Shown here piece after piece: positions 1 through 7,541 of a stretch of 64,000 nucleotides of DNA. Position numbers and translations under genes: made by a program. Position 1 is the stretch's first letter, and each line of letters begins with the position of its first letter. The notes beneath the pieces were generated by a model. The model did not search any database and was not told the origin of the DNA. It saw only the letters and a list, made by a program, of their open reading frames with translations. Origin of the DNA: Pseudomonas sp. SG20056 (GTDB taxonomy: Bacteria; Pseudomonadota; Gammaproteobacteria; Pseudomonadales; Pseudomonadaceae); contig NZ_CP134499.1 in assembly GCF_031764535.1 (NCBI RefSeq), positions 3,658,001 through 3,722,000 of the forward strand, written 5' to 3'.

Positions 1-866
1 ATCTCGATCGACGGCACGATGCCGACGAAGCTCGGCGACATAAAGCCCACCTGCAAGGCGAACATCGCCCCGCCGATGGCGGAAAATGCCGCTGCCACGC
101 AGAACACGAAGATCTTGAAGCTGGCCACGTCGTAGCCGGAAAAGCGCACCCGCTCCTCCTTGTCGCGCATCGCCATCAGCAGGCGGCCGAGCTTGGAGGC
201 GAGGATAAAGCGACCGATCAGGATGCAGCCGAACAACAGGAAGGCGTTGATGAAGTAGAGGATCATCTTCGAGCTGTCGTCGCGGATATCCCAGCCCATC
301 AGGGTCTTCAGGTCGGTGATGCCGTTGACCCCACCGGTGAGGCCCTGCTGGCCGATGATCAGCACGGTGAGAATCAGCGCAATCGCCTGGGTAACGATGG
401 AGAAGTACACGTCACCGACACGGCGCTTGAACATCGCCACACCGATTACCAGCGCCAGGATCACCGGCACCGCAATCACCGCCAGCAGGGTGAAGCCAAA
501 GCTGTGGAACGGCTGCCAGAGCAGCGGCAGTTCGGTGATCTGGTTCCAGTCCATAAAGTCCGGAATACCGGGGGTGGACTGGATCTTGGTACTTTCCGGG
601 TCGCTGGCTTCGAGCTTGAGAAACATCGCCATGCAATAGCCGCCGAGGCCGAAGAACACGCCCTGGCCAAGGCTGAGAATGCCACCGTAGCCCCAGCAGA
701 GCACCAGGCCAACGGCGACAAAAGCGTAGGTCAGGTACTTGCCGACCATGTTCAGGCGAAAGGCATCCAGCGCCAGCGGGAACACCACCAGGATCAATGT
801 GGCCAGCACCGCCAGGCCAATCGCGCCCTGCTTGCCGCCAAGAAACTTATCGAGTGTCGGGTTCAT
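1..866 (-). CDS. urtC: Urea ABC transporter permease UrtC (3' end cut by window edge)
   Basis: LivM-type inner-membrane permease of the high-affinity urea importer UrtABCDE; it pairs with UrtB to form the channel. The ATG lies at 866-864, 11 bases after the urtB stop, and the frame stays open to base 1, giving 288 codons; the C-terminus is outside the window. Visible features are a hydrophobic N-terminal helix, the family segment GYGGILSLGQGVFFGLGGY, a cytoplasmic stretch FKRRVGDVYFSIVTQA and, near the window edge, MRDKEERVRFSGYDV, the conserved coupling loop of LivM-like permeases. Order urtA-urtB-urtC on one strand matches known urt operons, so the ATPase genes urtD and urtE are expected just left of the window. 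Assignment to urea rather than branched-chain amino acids or short amides rests on the strongly UrtA-like neighbour. Confidence 0.93.
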   Translation of the reverse strand, partial: MNPTLDKFLGGKQGAIGLAVLATLILVVFPLALDAFRLNMVGKYLTYAFVAVGLVLCWGYGGILSLGQGVFFGLGGYCMAMFLKLEASDPESTKIQSTPGIPDFMDWNQITELPLLWQPFHSFGFTLLAVIAVPVILALVIGVAMFKRRVGDVYFSIVTQAIALILTVLIIGQQGLTGGVNGITDLKTLMGWDIRDDSSKMILYFINAFLLFGCILIGRFILASKLGRLLMAMRDKEERVRFSGYDVASFKIFVFCVAAAFSAIGGAMFALQVGFMSPSFVGIVPSIE

Positions 867-877
867 GGGACGGCTCC

Positions 878-1795
878 TTACTTGCGCACTTTGATGGAGA
901 ACAGCCCTTGCGGACGCAGCATCAGAATCAGGATCACCGCCGACAGGGTGAACACCTTGGCCATCGAACCGCTCATAAAGAACTCCATCAGCGACTGCGC
1001 CTGGGCAATGCTGAAGGCCGAGGCAATAGTGCCGAGCAGGCTCGACGCGCCGCCGAAGACCACCACCAGGAAGGTGTCGACGATGTACAGCGAACCGGCG
1101 GTCGGCCCGGTCGAGCCGATGGTGGTAAAGGCCGCGCCCGCCACACCGGCCACTCCACAGCCGAGGGCAAAGGTCATGCGGTCGACCTTCTTGGTGTTGA
1201 TCCCCACGGCGCGGCTCATCACCCGGTTCTGCACCGTGGCGCGCACCTGCAAGCCCCAGCGCGAGCGGTAGAGCATGAGGAAGATCATGCCGGTCATCAG
1301 CACGGTGAGGCCCATGACGAACAGGCCGTTACGCGGAATATCGATGGCCTCGGTAGGGTTCCATGAGCCCATCAGCCATTCCGGCAAGGTGGCGCTGACT
1401 TCCCGCGCGCCGAAGATCGAGCGGAACGCCTGCTGCATCACCAGCGACAACCCCCAGGTGGCCAGCAAGGTGTCCAGCGGGCGCTGGTAGAGCTTGCTGA
1501 TCATCGCCCACTCGGCGAGCCAGCCAATCGCGCCGGCGATAAAAAACGACAGCACGATGGCGAGAAAAAAATAGTACGGGCCGAAAAACGGCGCGTATTG
1601 CTCGGTCAGTACCGAGACCACGTAGGTGGTGTAGGCACCGATGGTGAGGAACTCACCGTGGGCCATATTGATCACGCCCATCTGACCGAAGATGATCGCC
1701 AGCCCCAGGGCCATCAGCAGCAAGACGCAGAAAACGGACAAGCCGTTGAAGCCCTGCATGGCCGCGATGGCACCAAATTCCGATAGCCATTCCAT
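878..1795 (-). CDS. urtB: Urea ABC transporter permease UrtB (short form)
   Basis: LivH-type permease, 305 aa, with about eight membrane segments; it forms the inner-membrane channel with UrtC. The LivH signature GQMGVINMAHGEFLTIGAY sits at residues about 37-55 and the sequence ends with the typical LMLRPQGLFSIKVRK tail. The start ATG is preceded by GGAG nine bases upstream. Many proteobacterial UrtB proteins carry an extra N-terminal domain of about 200 residues and reach roughly 520 aa; this one lacks it and resembles the compact form. It lies 100 bases after urtA, with a stem-loop in that gap, and 11 bases before urtC, so the three are almost certainly cotranscribed. Confidence 0.94.
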   Translation of the reverse strand: MEWLSEFGAIAAMQGFNGLSVFCVLLLMALGLAIIFGQMGVINMAHGEFLTIGAYTTYVVSVLTEQYAPFFGPYYFFLAIVLSFFIAGAIGWLAEWAMISKLYQRPLDTLLATWGLSLVMQQAFRSIFGAREVSATLPEWLMGSWNPTEAIDIPRNGLFVMGLTVLMTGMIFLMLYRSRWGLQVRATVQNRVMSRAVGINTKKVDRMTFALGCGVAGVAGAAFTTIGSTGPTAGSLYIVDTFLVVVFGGASSLLGTIASAFSIAQAQSLMEFFMSGSMAKVFTLSAVILILMLRPQGLFSIKVRK

Positions 1796-1846
1796 GATGA
1801 TGGTCTCCAGCTGGAAGAAAGAAACGCGTCAGCCCTTAAGGCGTCA

Positions 1847-1868
1847 GGCGCACCCTTGCGGGTACGCC
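1847..1868 (-). other. Intercistronic stem-loop between urtA and urtB
   Basis: The two 9-base arms at 1847-1855 and 1860-1868 pair with one mismatch around a four-base loop (GCAA when read on the coding strand). No T-run follows, so it does not look like a simple terminator. Such hairpins between a binding-protein gene and its permease genes often protect the upstream transcript and keep the binding protein more abundant; that role is inferred here. Confidence 0.45.
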
Positions 1869-1895
1869 CTGCCCTGAGTCCGGCTTATGCCGCTG

Positions 1896-3125
1896 TTACT
1901 GGTAGCCTTTCGGGAATGGGTTCGGCTCAATCAGGTCGGATTCGAACACCACCTTGAACTGGCCATCCTTCTGCACCTGGCCGATGCGGGTCTTGCTCCA
2001 CAGGTGATGGTTGTCGTGCACCTTGACGTAGCCTTCCGGCGCAGTGGTCAGCTCGATGCCTGGGGAGGCAGCGGCCACCTTGTCGACATCGAAGCTGCCG
2101 GCTTTTTCGACCGCTGCCTTCCACAGCCATGGGCCGAGATAGGCGGCCTGGGTCACGTCACCGATCACTGCGTCCTTGCCGAACTTGGCCTTGAAGGCTT
2201 CAACGAAGGCTTTGTTGTTCGGGTTGTCGAGGCTCTGGAAGTACTTCATCGAGGCGTAGAAGCCGTCCATGTTCTCGCCGCCAATACCCAGCAGTTCATC
2301 CTCGGTGACCGACAGGGTCAGCAGGTTCTGTTTGGCACTGGTTACGCCGGCGGCTTTCATCTGCTTGTAGAAGGCCACGTTGGAACCACCGACCACTGCG
2401 GTGAAGACCACGTCAGGCTTCTTCAGCTTGACCTTGTTGATCAGCGAACCGAACTGGGTGTTGCCCAGCGGGTAGTACTCCTCGCCCACCACCTTGCCGC
2501 CGAGCACGTTCTCGATGTGCTTGCGCGCGATCTTCATCGAGGTGCGCGGCCAGATGTAGTCCGAACCGATCAGGTAGAAGGTCTTGGCGCCCTTCTCCTT
2601 GGCGATCCAGTCGAGGCCAGCGAGGATCTGCTGGGTGGCTTCCTGGCCGGTGTAGATAACGTTCTTCGACTGCTCCAGTCCTTCATAGAAGGTCGGGTAG
2701 TAGAGCAGGCCGTTTTCCTTCTCGAACACCGGCAGTACGGCCTTGCGTGAGGCCGAGGTCCAGCAACCGAACACGGCAGCGACCTTGTCGCCGACCAGCA
2801 GCTTCTTGGCTTTTTCCGCGAAGGTCGGCCAGTCGGAGGCACCGTCTTCCTGAATGATCTTGATCTGCCGGCCGAGGATGCCGCCGCTGGCGTTGATCTG
2901 CTCGATGGCCAGACGCTCAGCCTGGATCGAACCGGTTTCGGAAATGGCCATGGTGCCGGTGGCCGAGTGCAGCTGACCGACCGTCACTTCGGTGTCGGTC
3001 ACGGCCAGGCCGGTGGTATTGACGTCGGCCAGAGCCATCTGGCTGAACACACTGGCCGCCAGCAGCGAGAGTGCCGCAGCACCCAACGCTAGCCGACGAG
3101 GGAGAAAGCGAGTCGGTGAATCCAT
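1896..3125 (-). CDS. urtA: Urea ABC transporter substrate-binding protein UrtA
   Basis: Periplasmic binding protein (409 aa) that captures urea for UrtBC. The chosen start is the second of two close ATGs: AGGAG lies seven bases before 3125 but only one base before the ATG at 3131. The N-terminus has a signal peptide with RR at residues 10-11 and probable cleavage after ALA33. The mature part shows the UrtA/AmiC fold hallmarks: VTVGQLHSATGTMAISE near the start, AVFGCWTSASRKAVLPVFE, and YYPTFYEGLEQSKNVIYTG, all strongly UrtA-like and unlike Leu/Ile/Val-binding proteins. The gene is the first of the leftward urt operon and is divergent from a transporter-fused sensor kinase. In this family expression is normally induced by nitrogen limitation through NtrC and RpoN. 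Confidence 0.95.
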   Translation of the reverse strand: MDSPTRFLPRRLALGAAALSLLAASVFSQMALADVNTTGLAVTDTEVTVGQLHSATGTMAISETGSIQAERLAIEQINASGGILGRQIKIIQEDGASDWPTFAEKAKKLLVGDKVAAVFGCWTSASRKAVLPVFEKENGLLYYPTFYEGLEQSKNVIYTGQEATQQILAGLDWIAKEKGAKTFYLIGSDYIWPRTSMKIARKHIENVLGGKVVGEEYYPLGNTQFGSLINKVKLKKPDVVFTAVVGGSNVAFYKQMKAAGVTSAKQNLLTLSVTEDELLGIGGENMDGFYASMKYFQSLDNPNNKAFVEAFKAKFGKDAVIGDVTQAAYLGPWLWKAAVEKAGSFDVDKVAAASPGIELTTAPEGYVKVHDNHHLWSKTRIGQVQKDGQFKVVFESDLIEPNPFPKGYQ

Positions 3126-3229
3126 GGTCATGCTCCTCTGGTGGTTTTCCTCCCTGGCTCGCCTTGCGGGTACCAGTTCGGTTCGCCACCAGCATGCGTT
3201 TGCCACCGGCGCGGGCGGTATACGCAGCA

Positions 3230-3258
3230 TGACGTAACGGCATACGTCATCTGACGTA
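3230..3258. promoter_or_regulatory. Three TGACGTA half-sites (putative operator)
   Basis: TGACGTA occurs at 3230-3236, inverted (TACGTCA) at 3243-3249, and again direct at 3252-3258. The last two form a perfect inverted repeat with a 2-base spacer; the first two form one with a 6-base spacer. The cluster lies in the 279-base region between urtA and the divergent sensor kinase gene. The arrangement suggests binding by a dimeric regulator, possibly the LuxR-type response regulator encoded two genes to the right; that link is inference. Confidence 0.45.
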
Positions 3259-3277
3259 CTGCCGCGCGCCCCACGCT

Positions 3278-3293
3278 GGTGCAAGCTCACGCC
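3278..3293 (-). promoter_or_regulatory. urtA: Weak sigma-54 promoter candidate for urtA
   Basis: Read leftward the 16-mer is CGGGCGTGAGCTTGCA: a GG and a GC separated by 10 bases and a perfect TTGCA -12 block, but a poor -24 block compared with TGGCACG. It lies about 150 bases before the urtA start. urt operons are commonly RpoN/NtrC dependent, which makes it worth listing, but the match is only partial. Confidence 0.28.
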
Positions 3294-3404
3294 CGAGCTG
3301 CTGGCAGATAGAAGCTCGCGCGCGCAAGGACGGCGGTTGCAGACACGGGGCATGGATGTTGCAAATTCAAACAAGCGTATTAGTCACGACTCTGGAGCGT
3401 CCTT

Positions 3405-6400
3405 GTGCAACCGACCGGTACCCAGCGCATCGTCAAGATCCGCCGCGACTACAACAGCTGGGTCGCCGACGAGACCATGGAAGACTACGCCCTGCGTTTC
3501 ACCCCCAAGTCGTTTCGCAAATGGTCAGAGCTGCGCATCGCCAACACCGCCCTGAGCGCGGTGTCGTTTCTCGCCCTGGAGGCCATCGGCGGTGCTCTGG
3601 CGCTGAGCTACGGCTTTACCAACACGTTGTGGGCCATCCTCGCGGTGAGCCTGGTGATCTTTCTCACCGGTCTGCCGATCAGCTACTACGCCGCGCGCTA
3701 TGGCGTGGACATGGATCTGCTGACCCGCGGCGCCGGCTTCGGCTATATCGGTTCGACCATCACCTCGCTGATCTACGCCAGCTTCACCTTCCTGTTCTTT
3801 GCCCTCGAAGCGGCGATCATGGCCCTGGCACTGGAGCTGTACTTCAACATCCCGTTAGCGTTGGCCTATGTGATCTGCTCGGTGATCGTCATCCCCCTGG
3901 TGGCCTACGGCATTACCCTGATCAACCGCTTGCAGATGTGGACCCAGCCGCTGTGGCTGTTTCTGCTGTTCCTGCCCTACATCTTCGTCATCGGCAAAAA
4001 CCCCGAAGCACTCAGTGACTGGACCAGTTTCGCCGGCCGTGAAGGCGAAGGTGGCGCGTTCAACCTGCTGTATTTCGGCGCCGCCTGCACCGTGGCCCTG
4101 GCGTTGGTCACGCAGATTGGCGAACAGGTCGACTACCTGCGTTTTCTCCCGGAAAAGACCCGGCGCAACCGCAAACGCTGGTGGGCCGCCCTGCTGATGG
4201 CCGGGCCCGGCTGGATCATCCCCGGTGCGCTGAAGATGCTCGCCGGCGCCTTTCTGGCCTTTCTCGCGTTGCAACATGAAATCCCCATGGAACGCGCCGC
4301 CGAGCCGACGCAGATGTACCTGGTGGCGTTCAACTATGTATTCAGCTCACCGGAGTGGGCGCTGGCAGCGATGGTGCTGTTCGTTATCGTCAGCCAGGTG
4401 AAGATCAACATGACCAACGCCTACGCCGGCTCGCTGGCCTGGTCGAACTTCTTTGCCCGCGTTACCCACAGCCATCCGGGGCGCGTGGTGTGGCTGGTGT
4501 TTAACGTCGCCATCGCGCTGATGCTGATGGAGCTGGGGGTGTTCCAGGCCATTGAGGAAGTGCTCGGCCTGTACGCCAACATCGCCATCGCCTGGATCGG
4601 CGCGGTGGTGGCTGATCTGGTGATCAATAAGCCGCTGGGCCTGTCGCCCAAGCACATCGAGTTCAAGCGCGCGCACCTCTACGATATCAACCCGGTGGGT
4701 GTCGGCGCCATGCTGATCGCCTCCTTGCTGTCGATCCTGGCCCACGGTGGCTTGTTCGGCGCCTTTGCCCAGGCCGCCTCGCCGCTCGTTGCACTCGGCT
4801 CGGCCATGCTCTTCGCCCCGCTGATCGCCTGGCTCACTGGTGGACGCTACTACCTTGCGCGCAGCAGCGACCCGTTGCTGCTCTACCCCCTCGGCGTCAG
4901 CACCAGCGCGCAATGCGGCCTGTGCAGCAATGCCTTCGAGAGCGAGGACATGGCCTTCTGCCCGGCCTACAGCACGCCGATCTGCTCGCTGTGCTGCTCA
5001 CTCGACGCGCGTTGTGGCGATGCCTGCAAACCGCGCGCACGGCTGTCCGAACAGCTCGACGACTTTATCCGCTGGCTGTTCCCGCGGGTTTCGATCCCAC
5101 GCCTGCACAGCCGCCTGGCGCAGTACCTCGGGTTGCTGACGATCTTGGTGGCGTTGCTGTTCGGCGCACTGGCGCTGATCTACAGCCAGGTATCCCTGGG
5201 TTTGGTGGCGCAATCGGCGGAGGCGCAAGAGACGCTCTACCTGGCTTTTCTCAAAGCCTTTCTGACCCTGTCGCTGTTTGCCGCGATTCTCGCCTGGTGG
5301 GTGGTGCTGACCCGCGAAAGCCGCCGGGTGGCCCAGGAGGAATCCGACCGCCAGACCCAGCTGCTGATGCAGGAGATCGAAGCCCACCGCAAGACTGACG
5401 AAGCCCTGCAGAAAGCCAAGGAAGCCAGCGAAGCCGCCAACGCGGCCAAGAGCCGCTACGTCACCGGCCTGTCCCATGAGCTGCGCACGCCGCTCAACAG
5501 CATCCTCGGCTATACGCAGATTCTGCAGCGCGATGCGGGCATGCCCGGACAACATCAGGATGCCCTGGCCACCATTTTTCGCAGTGGCTCGCACCTGCTG
5601 TCACTGATTGACGGGCTGCTCGATGTGGCCAAGATCGAGGCCGGTAAGCTCAACCTGGAGCTGACGGAAATCCCTTTCCCCGAATTTATCCACCAGCTCG
5701 AACGCATGTTCACCCCGCAGGCCGAGGAAAAAGGCCTGCGCTTTCGCCTGGAAACCAGCGGGCGTATGCCGGCGGTGGTACGCGGCGACGAGAAGCGCGT
5801 GCGGCAAATCCTGATCAACCTGCTCGGCAACGCGGTGCGCTTTACCGACATCGGCGAGGTCTGCCTGCGCGTCAGCTACCTGCGCGAAACCGCCAGCTTC
5901 GAGATCGTCGACACCGGCATCGGCATCGACCCCGAGCAGATCGAACGAATCTTCCAACCGTTCGAGCGCGGCGACCTGATGCGCCAGGACAACGGCGTCG
6001 GCCTCGGCCTGACCATTACGCGCATGCTCACCTCATTGATGGGCGGCGAACTGTCGGTGAAAAGTGTGCTGGGCCAGGGCACGAGCTTCCAGGTGCGCCT
6101 GTTCCTCTCCGAGGTGCGCGTGCCGCAGGCGGTGGTGCATGTAGAGCACGACATCATTGGTTATCAGGGCCCGCGCCGGCTGATCCTGGTGGTGGATGAC
6201 CATATCGAACACCGCCGCGTGCTGGCCGGCATGCTCGAACCGCTGGGTTTCAGCATCGCCCAGGCCGCCAGTGGCCAGGAAGCCATCCGCCAGGTTGCGC
6301 TGCTGCAGCCTGACCTGATCCTCATGGACCTGTCGATGCCACAGATGGACGGCTGGGAAACCAGCCGACTGATTCGCCGCAATGCACAAAGCCAGGCCCC

Positions 6401-6803
6401 AATCATTGTGATCTCGGCCAACGCCTTTGCCGATGACCGTGAACGCAGCGTCAGCGCCGACTGCAGTGACTACCTGGCCAAACCGGTGCATACCCCCGAG
6501 TTACTCGAACGCATCCACAAACACCTCGACCTGCAGTGGTTGCGGCGCACGCTGCAACTCCCGGCCGCCACACAAAATGCGACTGTTCGCCCTAGCGCCA
6601 CTGATCTCGAAGCGCTGCGCGAGCTCGGCGCCATGGGCTATATCCGCGGCATTCTGGAGAAACTCGACGCCATTGATCGGCTGACACCCGCCAGCACCGG
6701 CTTCACCGCGCCCTTGCGGGCCCTGGTGAAAAGCTACCGCCTGGACGAATTCAACCGCCAACTCAAGGAGGCCGAACATGAACGCGCTGACCAATCCATC
6801 TGA
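3405..6803 (+). CDS. NCS1-transporter-fused hybrid sensor histidine kinase
   Basis: A 1132-aa membrane sensor. Residues about 20-500 look like a nucleobase-cation symporter (NCS1, purine/cytosine permease) domain with about 12 hydrophobic segments. A cysteine-rich patch follows at 503-546 (CGLC, CSLCCS and more, zinc-finger-like), then two more hydrophobic segments and a coiled coil. The kinase core has the H box SHELRTPLNS with phosphoacceptor H691, an N box near 803 and DTGIGID near 836. A C-terminal receiver domain starts near 926, with D975 as phosphoacceptor. The start is GTG with GGAG eight bases upstream. It overlaps the next gene, a LuxR-type response regulator, by 26 bases. The design parallels CbrA, where an SSS transporter domain is fused to a kinase. 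Sensing of urea, purines or a related nitrogen compound is suggested by the divergent urt operon, not proven. Confidence 0.88.
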   Translation: MQPTGTQRIVKIRRDYNSWVADETMEDYALRFTPKSFRKWSELRIANTALSAVSFLALEAIGGALALSYGFTNTLWAILAVSLVIFLTGLPISYYAARYGVDMDLLTRGAGFGYIGSTITSLIYASFTFLFFALEAAIMALALELYFNIPLALAYVICSVIVIPLVAYGITLINRLQMWTQPLWLFLLFLPYIFVIGKNPEALSDWTSFAGREGEGGAFNLLYFGAACTVALALVTQIGEQVDYLRFLPEKTRRNRKRWWAALLMAGPGWIIPGALKMLAGAFLAFLALQHEIPMERAAEPTQMYLVAFNYVFSSPEWALAAMVLFVIVSQVKINMTNAYAGSLAWSNFFARVTHSHPGRVVWLVFNVAIALMLMELGVFQAIEEVLGLYANIAIAWIGAVVADLVINKPLGLSPKHIEFKRAHLYDINPVGVGAMLIASLLSILAHGGLFGAFAQAASPLVALGSAMLFAPLIAWLTGGRYYLARSSDPLLLYPLGVSTSAQCGLCSNAFESEDMAFCPAYSTPICSLCCSLDARCGDACKPRARLSEQLDDFIRWLFPRVSIPRLHSRLAQYLGLLTILVALLFGALALIYSQVSLGLVAQSAEAQETLYLAFLKAFLTLSLFAAILAWWVVLTRESRRVAQEESDRQTQLLMQEIEAHRKTDEALQKAKEASEAANAAKSRYVTGLSHELRTPLNSILGYTQILQRDAGMPGQHQDALATIFRSGSHLLSLIDGLLDVAKIEAGKLNLELTEIPFPEFIHQLERMFTPQAEEKGLRFRLETSGRMPAVVRGDEKRVRQILINLLGNAVRFTDIGEVCLRVSYLRETASFEIVDTGIGIDPEQIERIFQPFERGDLMRQDNGVGLGLTITRMLTSLMGGELSVKSVLGQGTSFQVRLFLSEVRVPQAVVHVEHDIIGYQGPRRLILVVDDHIEHRRVLAGMLEPLGFSIAQAASGQEAIRQVALLQPDLILMDLSMPQMDGWETSRLIRRNAQSQAPIIVISANAFADDRERSVSADCSDYLAKPVHTPELLERIHKHLDLQWLRRTLQLPAATQNATVRPSATDLEALRELGAMGYIRGILEKLDAIDRLTPASTGFTAPLRALVKSYRLDEFNRQLKEAEHERADQSI

Positions 6804-7476
6804 GCACAACCCCAGCCCGGCCGAACGCGGGGTGATCCTGATCGTCGATGACACCCCGGACAACCTGGCGCTGCTCTCCGATGCCCTCGATGAAGTGGGC
6901 TATATGGTGCTGGTGGCGCTGGATGGCCTGAGCGCGCTGAGCCGCATCCAGCGCCGGCGCCCGGACCTGATTCTGCTCGACGCGATGATGCCGGGGCTGG
7001 ACGGCTTCGAGACCTGCCAGCGAATCAAGGCCGATGCCGCCACCGCCGATATTCCGGTGCTGTTTATGACCGCATTGACCGACAGCGAGCATGTGGTCAA
7101 AGGCTTCGAGGCTGGCGGCATCGACTACGTGACCAAGCCGATCAATACCGAGGAAGTACTCGCCCGCGTGGCCTCACACCTGCGCACCGCGCGTATCCTG
7201 CAAACGGCGCGCGCCGCCAGCCAGGCGCAACCGCTAACGCTGAACGACGAGCCCGCCTATGCCACCCTCTCGGCGCGCTTCCAGCTGACCGAACGTGAAG
7301 TGGAAGTGTTGCGCTGGGTGGCCTGCGGCAAGACCAACCGCGACATCGGCGACATTCTCGGCCTCAGCCCGCGCACGGTGAACAAACACCTGGAGCACGT
7401 CTACATCAAACTCGGCGTGGAAACTCGCACCGCCGCCACCTCGGTAGCCCTCTCCGCCATGGCCGAGCGCGCCTGA
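6778..7476 (+). CDS. LuxR/NarL-family response regulator
   Basis: A 232-aa two-component regulator. The receiver domain (residues about 18-135) has the acidic pair D24-D25, phosphoacceptor D68 in LILLDAMMP, and K120. The C-terminal LuxR-type helix-turn-helix (about 165-220) begins LTEREVEVLRWVACGKTN and includes SPRTVNKHLEHVYIKLGV. The ATG follows an AAGGAGG Shine-Dalgarno inside the end of the kinase gene, so the two are translationally coupled and form a cognate pair. It is a candidate to act at the urtA/kinase intergenic region, where a cluster of TGACGTA half-sites lies. Family and domain calls are secure; targets are inferred. Confidence 0.93.
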   Translation: MNALTNPSEHNPSPAERGVILIVDDTPDNLALLSDALDEVGYMVLVALDGLSALSRIQRRRPDLILLDAMMPGLDGFETCQRIKADAATADIPVLFMTALTDSEHVVKGFEAGGIDYVTKPINTEEVLARVASHLRTARILQTARAASQAQPLTLNDEPAYATLSARFQLTEREVEVLRWVACGKTNRDIGDILGLSPRTVNKHLEHVYIKLGVETRTAATSVALSAMAERA

Positions 7477-7500
7477 ACCAGGCTGACAGCCAGGCATAAA

Positions 7501-7525
7501 AAAACCCGCCAAGGCGGCGGGTTTT
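7501..7525. terminator. Bidirectional rho-independent terminator
   Basis: A perfect 10-bp stem (AAAACCCGCC with GGCGGGTTTT) around a 5-base loop, flanked by A- and T-runs, sits between the convergent response regulator gene and chemoreceptor gene and can serve both. Confidence 0.88.
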
Positions 7526-7541
7526 GCTGGGCAGTGGCGAA

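Noticed and set aside
1887..2750. 287-codon plus-strand frame opposite urtA
   Set aside because: Antisense shadow of a secure gene; His/Val-rich with no family resemblance.
6427..6684. Additional small frames within the hybrid kinase and other high-GC genes
   Set aside because: Overlapping frames in wrong phase with no start signals or homologous look.
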